A stretch of DNA of 64,000 nucleotides from Ampullaceana balthica. Its lineage: Eukaryota > Mollusca > Gastropoda > Lymnaeidae. Position numbers and translations under genes: made by a program. Each line of letters starts with the position of its first letter. Position 1 is the first letter of the stretch. The notes below the pieces were generated by a model, which had not been told where the DNA came from, made no database searches, and saw only the letters and a list, made by a program, of their open reading frames with translations. The stretch is taken from positions 193,285-257,284 of the forward strand of contig CALYLW010000285.1 in NCBI GenBank assembly GCA_944989445.1, in the 5' to 3' direction. Below are positions 33,494 to 45,976 of the stretch, piece by piece.

Positions 33494-35452
33494 CTAACAA
33501 GGGCGGCAAATTGGAGACCGCCCCGGGCGGCAAAAGTTCTAGCTACGCCACTGCGGAAGTTGGCTAAAAAATAGTCCAAGTTTAATAGCAAACGGACAAA
33601 TAAATTAATAATTAAAAAGCTTACAAAAGAAGAAACGATATTAAGAGCCCCGCCACAAAATGAGTGATAAGTTTTTATTGCCATTGTACTCAAGCTATAT
33701 TGCTCAAAATCGTGTAAAATTGAATGGGGAATACAATTATTAAAGTTCAGTAAAAAGGGAATTTGGGGCCCCCAGCTCCAAGGGAATTACATTAGGAGTT
33801 CTGTATCCTAAAGTAATTTAATATAGGCTCTTAGTTTTTGTATAATAAGTTTGGTCAAAATCAATTCATTTTTTCATTATCTAATGTTTAAAATAAATTT
33901 TATGTAGGTAATATAGGGAAAAACACATTAAGGAGCCACGGGCCAATTCTGTTCAAGATGTACATTTCAAAAACCTGCTCAGTTCATTAAGGATAATAAT
34001 GGATACATTTACCATTATTTGTCAAGTTCGTTTAATAATTGAATTTGGGAATCAAATTTTAAACAGTTAAGGAAAAAGATATTTTGGAGCCCAAGCCCCG
34101 AATGAGTGGCCACTATGAGTTAAGTGCCCTATAGTATTTTAATATGGGCTACCAAGTTTTTGTATACAAAGTTGAATTAAGATATATTTATTTACTCAGT
34201 AGCTAACTCATAAACTAATTTTTATATAGCTCATATAAGCAAAAAATGACATTATGGGCCCCTAGCGTCCCATGAGTGTTCAATTGAGAAAAAAAAGTTG
34301 CCAGTTACCATCCCGGGAGCATACTCAATTTATAAATATTTCTCAATATCGTGTAAAATTTAATGGGTAATGCAATATTAAAAGTTTAGTAAAAAAAACA
34401 CATTTAGGCCTCCCAGCCCCGAGGAAATGGACATTAGGAGTTCAGTGCCCTATAGTAATTTAATATAGGCTCTTAAAAATGAATTTGGTCAAAATCCAAT
34501 TATATTCTCATTATCTAACACTCGGTTCAAGATGTACATTTTGAAAACCTGTTCATTTAAATTCAGTTTCATCAGGGATATATTGCTCAAGATCGTTAAA
34601 AATATAACGGAAAAAAATATCTCAAACATATTCGAAAAAAGACATTTAGGGCCCCCGGCCCTGAACAATTGGACATTAAAAGTGCTGTGCCCTTTGTATT
34701 TTAATATGGGCAAACAAGTTTTTGTATACAAAGTTTGGTTAAGATCCATTCATTTACTCAGCAGCTAACGCATAAACTAATTTTTTAAATATCTCATATG
34801 AGCAAACAAAGACATTAAGGACCCCAGGGCCCAGTTATTGCAAGATGTCAAGTTCATAACACCTGTTTATTTCAATCAAATTCCTAGTGAATATATTCAT
34901 CAATATTCCTCAATATTTCTCAAGATCTTTAATAATTGAATGAGGAATAAAATCCTAAACGTTTATGAAAAAATGAATTTCGGACCCAAAGCCCCGAAGA
35001 AATGGATATTAGGAAATTAGTGCCCTATAGTATTTAAATATTGGCTATCAAGTTGTCATATACAAAGTTTGGTTAAGATCCAACAATTTACACAGTAGCT
35101 AGCGCTTAAACTAATTTGTATATAGCTCATATAAGCAACAAATGACATTATGGGCCCCCGGGTGCCCCATGAGTGTTAAATTTTGAAAAAAACAGCTGCC
35201 AGTTACCATCCCAGGTAGGTACTCAACAGTCTCCAAAAATTTCATGACGATCGGATGAATGTTTTATTCAGCTATAAAGGACATGCACACACACATACAG
35301 ACATACTTTGATTTTTATATATATAGATAGATATGTACGTCAATGAGAGATCTATCATAGTTCACATTTGCAGCAGAATTTTATTAAGATAATAAATACA
35401 GTAAAAGAAGCCACGCATTGTTCTTCCGATAATGTCGCAGTGTGACCACATT

Positions 35453-36911
35453 TCAGTATTGACATTACCCTTCTCACCATGTTTCAATTTTGAAAATTAT
35501 CCTTCTCTCAATATTTTAGTAGTAACATACCCTTCTCACCATATTCAATATTGACATTACCCTTCTCACCACATTCAATATAGACATTACCCTTCTCATC
35601 ACATTCAATATTGACATTACCCTTCTCACCACATTCAATATTAACATTACCCTTCTCACCACATTCAATATTAACATTACCCTTCTCACCACATTCAATA
35701 TTAGACATTACCCTTCTCACCACATTCAATATTGACATTACCCTTCTCACCACATTCAATATTAACATTACCCTTCTCACCACATTCAATATTGACATTA
35801 CCCTTCTCACCACATTCAATATAGACATTACCCTTCTCACCACATTCAATATTGACATTACCCTTCTCACCACATTCAATATAGACATTACCCTTCTCAC
35901 CACATTCAATATTGACATTACCCTTCTCACCACATTCAATATTAACATTACCCTTCTCACCACATTCAATATAGACATTACCCTTCTCACCACATTCAAT
36001 ATAGACATTACCCTTCTCACCACATTCAATATAGACATTACCCTTCTCACCACATTCAATATTGACATTACCCTTCTCACCACATTCAATATTAACATTA
36101 CCCTTCTCACCACATTCAATATAGACATTACCCTTCTCACCACATTCAATATTAACATTACCCTTCTCACCACATTCAATATAGACATTACCCTTCTCAC
36201 CACATTCAATATTGACATTACCCTTCTCACCACATTCAATATTAACATTACCCTTCTCACCACATTCAATATAGACATTACCCTTCTCACCACATTCAAT
36301 ATAGACATTACCCTTCTCACCACATTCAATATAGACATTACCCTTCTCACCACATTCAATATAGACATTACCCTTCTCACCACATTCAATATTGACATTA
36401 CCCTTCTCACCACATTCAATATAGACATTACCCTTCTCACCACATTCAATATAGACATTACCCTTCTCACCACATTCAATATTAACATTACCCTTCTCAC
36501 CACATTCAATATTAACATTACCCTTCTCATCACATTCAATATAGACATTACCCTTCTCACCACATTCAATATTAACATTACCCTTCTCACCACATTCAAT
36601 ATTAACATTACCCTTCTCACCACATTCAATATTAACATTACCCTTCTCACCACATTCAATATTGACATTACCCTTCTCACCACATTCAATATAGACATTA
36701 CCCTTCTCACCACATTCAATATAGACATTACCCTTCTCACCACATTCAATATTAACATTACCCTTCTCACCACATTCAATATAGACATTACCCTTCTCAC
36801 CACATTCAATATAGACATTACCCTTCTCACCACATTCAATATTAACATTACCCTTCTCACCACATTCAATATAGACATTACCCTTCTCACCACATTCAAT
36901 ATTAACATTAC
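35453..36911. repeat. 30-bp minisatellite carrying the donor of the 37-kb exon
   Basis: Minus-strand unit: GGTGAGAAGG|gtaatg followed by ttaatattgaatgt. The real exon end is GGCGAGAGAAAG|gtaatg. About 47 copies, with three interleaved variants (atagac, attgac, attaac on the plus strand). Open on both strands because the unit is 30 bp. Confidence 0.96.
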
Positions 36912-37043
36912 CTTTCTCTCGCCAAAGCTTTGGTCCAGGTCACTAACAGCCACTACCGCCGCGTCATTGCCCATATAATGATGCCCTTGAAGTTCTGCCC
37001 CTTGTGAAAGAAGTGCCCTTTTCTCGTCTTCAGAGCTCGACAT
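36912..37043 (-). CDS. Putative first coding exon (likely of the ABCG gene)
   Basis: An ATG at 37043 opens a 44-codon reading frame beginning MSSSEDEKRALLSQG and ending SFGERK, followed by a splice donor (AAAG|gtaatg) at phase 0. It is acidic and serine-rich with a dileucine-like EKRALL stretch, as in the cytoplasmic N-terminus of White-type ABCG proteins. The next usable acceptor on this strand is ttcacag|CCTAG at 28695, also phase 0, so joining would put this exon in front of ABCG exon 1 in place of the ATG at 28737. This link is inference; the exon could instead start an unrelated gene. The frame runs on, without a stop, for more than 450 codons into the 30-bp intronic array. The bases upstream (37130-37235) belong to a dispersed repeat, so the 5' UTR or promoter may be transposon-derived. 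Confidence 0.55.
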
Positions 37044-37129
37044 GATGACGCAATAACACGAACTATCAGATCCGTCTTGTTTCTTACAGACGTAACGCTG
37101 AGGGACATAGTACAAAAGTCCATAGCAGT

Positions 37130-37345
37130 CAGCATTTTTTTTAAAATTGAAAATATGGACGTAAAATCATAATCATTTTGGTTTCGAGATTTACAGAGCG
37201 TGTTGTGTTTCTCGCCGTAAAATATTATGTGACGTCAATTACCCAAACAATTATAAAATACTTTGTGTACATTTCAGGAAGTTGATATTTCGTATTTATC
37301 AAACAAGGATAAGTTACTTGGGCTTTTGAAAAAGAGGGCGTAATA
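37130..37345 (+). repeat. Dispersed repeat family D, copy 2
   Basis: Contains ATAAAATACTTTGTGTACAT; its left half matches 45.7-45.86 kb reversed (AAATCATAATCATTTTGG). It lies directly upstream of the putative first exon. Confidence 0.7.
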
Positions 37346-38880
37346 AGAGGAAATTTGCGTGATCTGCGATGCAAAAAGTTTCACTAGTGGCTATAGGTTA
37401 AAGTTAGAGGATAGAGGCTTTAGTGTATAGGTTATAGGGTAAGGGCGAAAGCCTGTAGGCCAGAATCTAGAGGGTAGATGCTAGAGGCGATATTCAGAGG
37501 TTATGGATATTCAAAGTATTGGTGGTTGCTATACAAAAAACATTACATAGCACTAAATATTTATGTAAAGCAACTAACATTTCAAAATTTGAGATTTAAT
37601 TTAAATCTTCGAAATTTAAAACTTCAATTTTATACTTTTTTATTTTTAATTATTTATTTAATTAGAATTTATCGTGAACCGAATTTCGGCAAAGTTAATT
37701 ATGTCTAATAAAATGGAATTGTAAGCTAAAAGTAGAATTTTTTTTGAAGTAAATGATTAAAATTTTACCTTGACGCAACAATAATTTCAATGTCCTTAAA
37801 ACGATCTGCTGTCTGTGTTATGGTAACTGACATAAGCTGTGTGTTAGGTCCTTGTGTTCCCAATGTTGACCTGCGCCCACTGATCTAGTGAAGGATGACC
37901 TAGATCAAATGAACACCCCGTGGGGTGAAGTCTTTACTCAAACATCACCACAGTGGGCCCCTTGGCTTTGTGGAACTCTCCTGTAGAAATGTCTGATAAG
38001 GACTTGGTATCTGTATAAAGTTGTCTCGGCTGTGCTAGCATCTATTGTAGAAACTGTCTGATAAGGACTTAGTATCTGTATAAAGTTGTATGGGCTGTGC
38101 TAGCACCTATTGCCTCTGACAGTACAATAAAGAATGCGTTATTGAATTATGAATTTTCGTCAAGTTTATAAAACTATGGTGTAATATGATAGAAATATAA
38201 TTTTAATACAAATTTATTTATAGATTTTGAAAAGAAATGTTTCATCTATTGTAGATTGTTTTAATTAAAAATTTGACTCCCTGAGACCAAATTCAGAAAA
38301 AAACTGTTGCGTATTTTAAGAAGTTAAAAATATATTTTTCATGTTTTTTGTTTTAAGATGTGGAGACAGTTATGGAAATTGCAAAATAATTTATGAGGGA
38401 ATTAGAAATTAGAGTTTTTATTAAAAATTGGAACGAAAAACATTTGGAATTTCAACCCAAATTAAACATTTAGTAACTTTTCATCTTTGCCAGTTGAAGA
38501 ATATCTCGTTTAATTCTAAGCAAGTTTGTGTTAATTAGTGGTCGAATTTTAGGTAAAATGAGTTGTATTATGAGTTTTGCAATCAGTGGTATAATTAGTA
38601 CTGTAATAAGTTGTAAAATTTGAGGTATACTTGATGGTAAAATTAGTGTTTTAATAAGAGACGATTAGTTGTATAATTACGGGTATACTTTGTGGTATAA
38701 TTAGGGGTATACTTAATGGTATACTTAGTGGTATAATGAGTGGTAAACTTAATAGTAGACTTAGTGGTATAATTTGACATATAATTAGTGGTAAATTTTT
38801 AGTTTAGCAATGTGAGTAATAATAATGATACATGATTAATACTCAAAATGTTCTCCTCGTAATTAATTACACCCTTTCAA
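37346..38880. other. Intergenic AT-rich region
   Basis: No gene recognised. Holds a ~65-bp direct duplication (about 37,990-38,110; both copies contain GTCTGATAAGGACTT) and a degenerate TAATTAGTGGTATACTTA-like stretch at 38,540-38,800. Confidence 0.5.
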
Positions 38881-38884
38881 AGCT

Positions 38885-39070
38885 CACACACTCACAATAA
38901 CACAAACAAATATGGACATACACACTCACATAAACACAAACAGATATGGACATACACACTCACATAAACACAAACACATCTGGACATACGCACTCACATA
39001 AACACAAAAACATATGGACATACACACTCACATAAACAAAAACACATATGGACATACACACTCACACAAA
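38885..39070. repeat. ~34-bp minisatellite
   Basis: About five units with CACTCACATAAACACAAACA and ATATGGACATACA. Confidence 0.9.
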
Positions 39071-39991
39071 AACAGGTGCACACAATACACATTCAAGACT
39101 AGTAGTTGATGGGTGCACGAAAAAGCAGCCATGTGACTGTGCAATAAGGACAATAATCTTTTGTTACACGATGGTGGGGTTTGACACTAGAGGGATGTCT
39201 TCTTGTTATCTGATGTACTCTAACTAAGCAATGAAAACATCGTGTATGTAATAACTCCCAACTAACAGGATTCATAACTGAAGATGTAGTAGTCAAAGAC
39301 AGGGGTAAATGTACGCCTGACAGGACGTCACAAAAACAAAGCGTCCTGTCAGGTTTATATATACCCTGTCTAAGTGGCATATTTTTTAAAATAAAAGCCT
39401 GATGGCAGTCTATCCTTTTTTCCCCCTTTTTTACAGCTTGATATATGCCAGGGGTGTCCAAAGTCCGGCCCGCAGGCCAAAACCGGCCCGCGAAGCAATT
39501 TTAAGTGGCCCGCGGCCTCATCTGAAATAATTAAATGACTGACGTCAAATTTCTGTATCGACATTATATTTATAAGAAAAGTCAAAAATTTTGTACTCTT
39601 TTGAGTACGTCAAATGATGGCAAAAATCGATGACGTTTTATTTTTTAACCACGTGCACATTTTTAAAAACACGATAAAGTAAAGTGTACGGAATTCTTTC
39701 ACGACCTACCGTAAAAATCGATGACGTAATTCTTTTTCGTCGACTCGGAAGCGGAAATGAATGTGGCTTCGGTGAACTTAAAAATTTTATTTATTTTTTT
39801 TATATATCTATGTATTTTTTTTTAAAATCACAATTTTTGAAAAAAACTTTTTGGCTTATCTTAAAAGATTTTTTCCATAACTTTGAAATGATTTATCAAA
39901 TTTTAATCATTTCTGTCATATCCATTACAGACGCTCCTTGCATACGGAAGATTATCAAATTGCCTCTAATTATTCTAATGATTGAATCAAT

Positions 39992-41545
39992 CTATATATA
40001 TATATAAATCAAAGTATGTCTGTGTGTGTGCATGTCCTTTATAGCTCACCATTCATCCGATCGTCATGAAATTTTTGGAGACTGTTAAGTACCTACCTGT
40101 GATGGAAACTGGCAACTTTTATTTCTAAATATGATGGGGCACCGGGGGCCCATAATGTCATTTTTTGCTTATATGAGCTCTATAAAAATTAGTTTAAGCG
40201 CTAGCTACTGTGTAAATTGTTGGATCTGAACCAAACTTTGTATATGACAACTTGATAGCCAATATTAAAATACTATAGGGCACTGAACTGCAAATAGTCA
40301 TTCCTTTGGGGCTGGGGGCCCAAAAATGCACATTTCTTAAACGTTTAAGATTTTATTCACCATTCAGTCATTAACAATCTTGACAAATAATGACACATGT
40401 ATCTATTATTATACAAATTGAAATGAATAGGGGTTTTGAACTTTATATCTTGCACTGAATGGGCCCGGGGCCCTTAATGTCTTTTTCCCCCTTATATTAG
40501 CTGTAAAAAATTAGTATTAGCGTAAAATACTGAGAAAATTAATAGCTCTTGACCCAACTTAGTATATAAAAACTCAATGGTCTATATTTTATTACTATAG
40601 GAGACTGAACTCCTAAGTTTCTTTCCCTCGGGGCAGGTGACCCAAAATGTCTTTTTTAGTAAATGTTTAATATCTTATCGTCCATTCAATTTTTAACAAT
40701 ATTGAGAAATATAAATAAATGTATGTATTTTGAAATTTATTCAAATGAACATGTCTTTTGCACTTTATTTCTTCCAATAATTGGGCCCTGTGGCCCTTAA
40801 TGTCGTTTTTGCTTATACGAGCTTTATAAAAATTAGTTTCTGGGTTTGTTACTGAGTAAATAATTGGATCTTTAAAAAAATTTGTATAAAAAACTTGGTA
40901 ACCCATATTAAAATACTATAGGGCACAGAACTTCAAATGTCCATTCCTTCGGGGCTGGGGCCGCAAATGTCTTTTCTTCGTATATGTTTAAGATATTTTT
41001 CCACATTCAATTTTTCACAATTTTTGAGGTTGACATCTTTCACCGAATGGGCCCAGGGGCCCCTAAATGTCGTTTTTTAAATCACTATATTAGCTATATT
41101 AAAATTAGTTTAAGCGCTAAATGATGAGAAAATAAAGGGATTTTGACTAAACTAAGAATATAAAAACGTAAGAACCTAGATTATATTACTATAGGGCACT
41201 GAACTCCTAATGTCTATTCCCATGGAGCTGGGGGCCCCAACTGACATTTTTACTACACAGTGATAATTTATTCCCCTTTCAATTTTTCACGATAGTGAGA
41301 AATTTAACTTGAGTACAAAATAAAAAAATTAATTTTCACTCATTATTTGGCCGGGCCCCTTGCCTTAATATCGTTTTTTATTTTGTAAGCTTTTTAATTT
41401 TTAATTTATTTATCAGTTTGGTAGGAAATTGGATTTTGTTTATTTGCAAACTTCCGCGAAGGTTTCTGGCATAAATGTTTTTAATATATGCCACTCATTG
41501 GTTTCTTTAAACTTAATCATTTTACTGAGATCGTCTGCTGGTTAA
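39992..41545 (-). mobile_element. Modular element M, copy 3
   Basis: Opposite orientation to copies 1 and 2. Contains GTCCTTTATAGCTCACCATT, CATTCATCCGATCGTCATGA, several GGGCCC-containing modules, and ends near GAGATCGTCTGCTGG. Confidence 0.65.
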
Positions 41546-41984
41546 TGAATAAAATATTAATTTTTTTACAAATTCTTGAAAATCGCCATAAAACTCTCAT
41601 AGTATTTTCTCATTTTAACTCCACAGTCCTAAAATTAAGTACATAAAGACCAGTAACTCAGTCTTTATCTAATCTTTTTTAAAATGTTAAGATGAGATCT
41701 ATAAAATCTGTAAATAACATAATTGCTACGATCGGCAAAATATTATATTTTTAAAAAAAGGAAATTATCATAAAATATTTAAAATGTATAATCATACTTC
41801 AGACTGGTCATGTTAGTAAATGTTCAAATTTGCATGCTTAAATTTATTCTGAAAATGTAAATAATCTACTTATCTATTGGGATGTATTTGTGTTAAATTG
41901 ATGGTGAACTTGATGTTATTTATACATTTTAATTTCTATTTTTGAATGGAAAAGGCAAGTAATACAAAGGAAAGTTGACGACGA

Positions 41985-42300
41985 AGCACGCCGCTACAAA
42001 GGAAATTTGATGACAAAGCACGCCGCTACAGACGAAAGTTGATGACGAAGCACGCCACTACAAAGGAAAGTTGATGACGAAGCACGCCGCTACAGACGAA
42101 AGTTGATGACGAAGCACGCCACTACAAAGGAAAGTTGATGACGAAGCACGCTGCTACAGACGAAAGTTGATGACGAAGCACGCCGCTACAAAGGAAAGTT
42201 GATGACGAAGCACGCCGCTACGAAGAAAAGTTGATGACGAAGCACGCCGCTACAAAGGAAAGTTGATGACAAAGCACGCCGCTACAAAGAAAAGTGAAGA
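41985..42300. repeat. 32-bp minisatellite
   Basis: About ten units of GACGAAGCACGCCGCTACAA + AGGAAAGTTGAT, directly before the hAT transposase fragment. Confidence 0.94.
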
Positions 42301-42309
42301 AAGGATAGG

Positions 42310-42900
42310 ATGACCTGTGTGTGAGTGAAGAATTACTTGACTTTCTTAAAGACCAAACAAGGGGAAAATATTGCTTTGCTTCCGTTGGTTCTGGTGTCAT
42401 TGTTATTAAAACTTCTATGAAAAAAATATCTGCAATTATTACTGATGGTGCTCCAGCCATGATTGGTGAGCATAGTGGACTAGCAACACTTGTCTGTAAA
42501 AAATTCAGCGAAGAGGCTGGCACAGTTTTAAACTTCATTGCATCATTCATCATCAAGTTATTTGTGTCAAACATCTTAGATGTGATCATGTCATCAAGCC
42601 AGTGATAAAAGCTATAAATTCTATTCGCTCTAAAGCCCTGTTTGACCTCCAGTTTCAGCAGTTTCTTCTTGACATCCTGGGAGAATACGTAGATGTTGTG
42701 TATCACCATAATATAAGATGCCTTAGTCGGGGGACAGCACTTTAGAGCCTCTAAACACTTAAATAAAAAAACGGAGGTATTAATTGCTGAAAATAAGGAA
42801 GAACCAATTTCAGAAATATCTGATAATGCTTGGCTGGCAGATTTAGCATTTTTTTATGTGACTGTACAAGACATCTAAACGTTCTTAACACAAATCTTCA
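42310..42900 (+). pseudogene. GTF2IRD2-like hAT transposase fragment
   Basis: An open stretch reads SEELLDFLKDQTRGKYCFAS and AIITDGAPAMIGEHSGLATL; after a frameshift, ISDNAWLADLAFFYVT. Parallel to the transposase of the 14.4-kb element, but on the plus strand as the termini predict. Confidence 0.85.
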
Positions 42901-43364
42901 AGGGCAAAATAAAGTGGTAAGTTAATTATATTGACACTAGACGCCCCGCGGCGTAGCATACGCCACAGACTTGCTCATGGAGAGTGCAAAAAAGTTGAGA
43001 AAGAACGGACACAAACTACAGCACGAAGAAATCAAAACAACGCGAGTGAACGTCGGTTTGGGGGGGGACTGCCAACTCATTGTTTATTTTCGAGACATTT
43101 GCAGGCGAAATTCGGTACACCCCTAACTTCTATGAACTCAGCTGTAAAACGATAATCGGTTTAAAATCGGAGTTACATAATCGATAATCGGTTTTCAAAA
43201 AAAACAACAACAAAGAAACACGATATTAACAACCCTAAATATGACTAACCCTCGCTAGGATCGGCCAAACGAAGTTTATGTTTACGGGATGGTAGTAATA
43301 AATGGGAGGCTGGTAACAACAACCTAAGTGTGCATGTCTTCACGTCTACTCGCTATTTTTAAAT

Positions 43365-45560
43365 CCCTTATATTAACTTCACCGCCGTCTCTCTCTGTCT
43401 GTCGTCATCTCTGTCTTGGGCGGGCGGAAAAACAAAAGTCTAAAATGACCCACTTCCCGTGATCCGATCGAGCTGAAATTTGGCACACGGACCCGTCTCA
43501 CCTAATAATGCATCGTATCAAAATTTGAGATCAGATCGATCGAAATTAATGCATTTTTTATTTATCCTTATATAACGTATGTAATTCAAATTCACAGTTT
43601 GTTATTGTTGTTTTTTTCCCACGTGAGAGTTTGAGTTGACGCTTTGACGTCGACCCATCGAAGTACCGGCGTGCTTTTGTTTACATTTTACATGTCATGC
43701 TGAACTCGGTCCCCCCTCCCTAGGGTTATGAAGCAAAATTGAGTTAAGACAGATTCAGTCTGTAAATGCTTGTCGCGTTTGAAAATAATCAATACTGTTA
43801 GTTATGACTCATATATAAGGGATTTATAGTCAAAAACTTTGTTTTTACGGGGTTTTTTTTAATCCCTTATATTAACTTCACCGCCGTCTCTCTCTGTCTC
43901 TCTGTCATTGTGTCGTCATCTCTGTCTTGGGCGGGCGGAAAAACAAAAGTCTAAAATGACCCACTTTCCGATATCCGATCGAGCTGAAATTTAGCACACG
44001 GACCCGTCTCACCTAACAATGCATCGTATCAAAATTTCAGATCGATCGAACTTACCGTAATTAACTTAATGCATTTTTAGTTTATCCTAATATAACGTAT
44101 GTAATTCAAATTCACGGTTTGTTATTGTGTTTTTTTGCCACGTGAGAGTTTGAGTTGACGCGTTGACGCGACCCATCGAAGTAGCGGCGTGCTTTTTTTT
44201 ACATTTTAGGTGTCACGCTGAGCTTGGTCAAGCGATCGGTGACCAGACTTTTCCCCCTCCAGGGTTATGAAGCTAAGTTGAGTTAAGACAGATTCAGTCT
44301 GTAAATATTTGTAAATACTGTTAGTTATGTCTCGTATATAAGGGATTTATAGTCAAAATCTTTGTTTTTACGGGGTTGTTTTATTAAATCCCTTATATTA
44401 ACTTCCGACCATCTCTGTTTTTCTGTCGTTCTGTCGTCATCTCTCTCTGTCTGTCTTGGGCGGGCGGAAAAACAAAAGTAAAAAATAACCCACTTCACGT
44501 GATCCGATCCAGCTGAAACTTGGCACGGACCCGTCTCACCTAACAATGCATCGTATCAAAATTTCAGATCGATCGAACGTACCGTAATTAAATTTATTCA
44601 TTTTTAGTTCACGCTTAGCTCGGACTACCGATCGGTGACCAGACTTTTCCCCTCTCCAACCCCCCCCCCTCCAAGGGTTATGAAGCAAAGTTGTGTTAAG
44701 ACATATTCAGTCTGTAAATGTTTGTCGCGTTTGAAAATAATCAATACTGTTAGTTATGTCTCATATATAAGGGATTTATAGTCAAAAACTTTGTTTTTAC
44801 GGGTTTGTTTTATTAAATCCCTTATATAAATGCACCGCCGTCTCTGTCTCTCTGTCTTGGGCGGGCGGAAAAACAAAAGTCTAAAATGACCCACTTCCCG
44901 TGAAGCCATCGAGCTGAAATTTGACACATGGACCCGTGTCACCTAACAATGCATCGTATCAAAATTTCAGATCGATAGAACGTACCTTAATTAAATTAAT
45001 GCAATTTTAGTTTATCTATATACTAGGTATGTAATTCATTTTCATGGTTTGTTATTGTTTTTTTTTCACGTGACAGCTCAGTTCGCGCGTTGAAGCCACA
45101 TGGTCGATGTACCGGCGTGCTTTTGTTTACATTTTACGTGTCACGCTGAGCTCGGTTCAGCGATCGGTGACCAGATCTTTCCCCTCTCCCACACCCCCAT
45201 CCAAGGTTATAAAGCAAAGGGGAGTTAAGACAGATTCAGACTGTAAATGTTGATCGCGCTTGAAAATAATCAATACTGTTAGTTATGTCTCATATATAAG
45301 GGATTTATAGTCAAAAACTTTGTTTTTACGGGTTTCTTTTGATTAAATCCCTTATATTAACTTCAACGCCGTTCTGTCTCTCTGTTTTTGGCGGGCACCC
45401 CGGAAAAACAGAAGTAAAAAATGACCCACTTACCGTCATACCATCGAGCTAAAATTTGGGACACGGACCCGTGTTACATAACAATGCATCGTATCAAAAT
45501 TTCATAACCGATCGAACGTACCGTAATTAAATTAATGCTTTTTTAGTTTACCTATATAAA
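43365..45560. repeat. Five ~420-530-bp tandem repeats
   Basis: Each unit starts AAATCCCTTATATTAACTTC (at about 43,372, 43,861, 44,395, 44,815, 45,345). It has a CTCTCTGTCTGTC patch, then GGGCGGGCGGAAAAACAAAA, then TGCATCGTATCAAAATTT, and ends in GGGATTTATAGTCAAAA. Non-coding; inside the composite hAT. Confidence 0.9.
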
Positions 45561-45699
45561 ACTATATGTAGAAGTCGCTATTGTTTACTTTTTTTGTTGA
45601 TTGTAATGGCGTATGCCGGAATGACAGGCAATTGTCGACGACGCAGGATGATTGGCAATGTAGTCTCGAAATATTAACAGCTCTTTTTACATCTTTTTC

Positions 45700-45860
45700 C
45701 ACTGAAACCATTTCCAAAAATAAAATATAAGCTCAAACAATGACGTCATATAATATTTTATGGCGAGAAACACCATACGCTCTGTCAATCTCTAAACCAA
45801 AATGATTATGATTTTACATCTATATTTTCAATTTTAAAAATATGCTGATTATGTCCCTTA
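45700..45860 (-). repeat. Dispersed repeat family D, copy 3 (partial)
   Basis: Reverse of the left half of copy 2, including CCAAAATGATTATGATTT and TGACGTCAT. Confidence 0.6.
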
Positions 45861-45976
45861 GCGTTACATAATGAGTGACCTGGGCTTTTATATTTATTTT
45901 AATCCGGCCCGAGAATATCTTTACTTCAAGGAATATGGTCAGCCATACAAAAAGTTTGGACGCCCCTGATAAATGC

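Larger units (their letters stand above)
31082..33553 (+). mobile_element. hAT transposon (ZMYM-like), perfect 8-bp target duplication
   Basis: Termini CAGTGGCGTAGCTAGG and reversed CAGTGGCGTAGCTAGA; target duplication CGGAAGTT at 31074-31081 and 33554-33561. The plus strand carries transposase remains between about 31,797 and 32,700. A MITE (33,074-33,493) has entered its right end. Confidence 0.9.
30969..35340 (+). mobile_element. Modular element M, copy 2, interrupted by a hAT
   Basis: Begins CTTGCAGACCCGACGTGG, is split by the hAT at 31,082-33,553, resumes, and ends with TTCATGACGATCGGATGAAT, AGCTATAAAGGACATGCACA and a short AT/GATA run. Confidence 0.65.
1..37043 (-). other. Gene span: White-like ABCG half-transporter (3' end off-window)
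   Basis: Gene-level entry for one ABC half-transporter of the ABCG (White) family, read on the minus strand. Exon order from high to low coordinates follows the family: N-terminal cytoplasmic ATPase domain (Walker A split over exons 2/3, Q-loop exon 4, signature and Walker B exon 6, H-loop exon 7), linker (exons 8-10), then the membrane domain (exons 11-15). ABCG half-transporters work as dimers and move small hydrophobic substrates; White in flies carries pigment precursors into granules. The fifteen core exons give about 507 codons, so roughly 120-150 C-terminal residues (last membrane helices) should lie left of base 1. All junctions agree in phase except exon 10 to 11. The first exon is uncertain: either ATG at 28737 or a separate exon at 36912-37043. 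Introns are filled with minisatellites and antisense or sense transposons. Substrate cannot be told from sequence. Confidence 0.9.
39449..45968 (+). mobile_element. 6.5-kb composite hAT (Charlie/GTF2IRD2-like)
   Basis: Same family as 14,403-16,100: left end CAGGGGTGTCCAAAGTCC, right end reversed CAGGGGCGTCCAAACTTT. Target duplication ATATATGC / ATAAATGC (39441-39448, 45969-45976; 7 of 8). Plus-strand transposase traces at 42,310-42,900. It has been expanded by modular element M copy 3, a 32-bp array, five ~0.5-kb repeats and repeat D copy 3. About four times the length of its sibling. Confidence 0.85.

Noticed and set aside
35508..37115. 535-codon frame as a single protein gene
   Set aside because: Only the first ~44 codons after the ATG at 37,043 look like protein, and a splice donor follows. 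The rest is a 30-bp array open on both strands.
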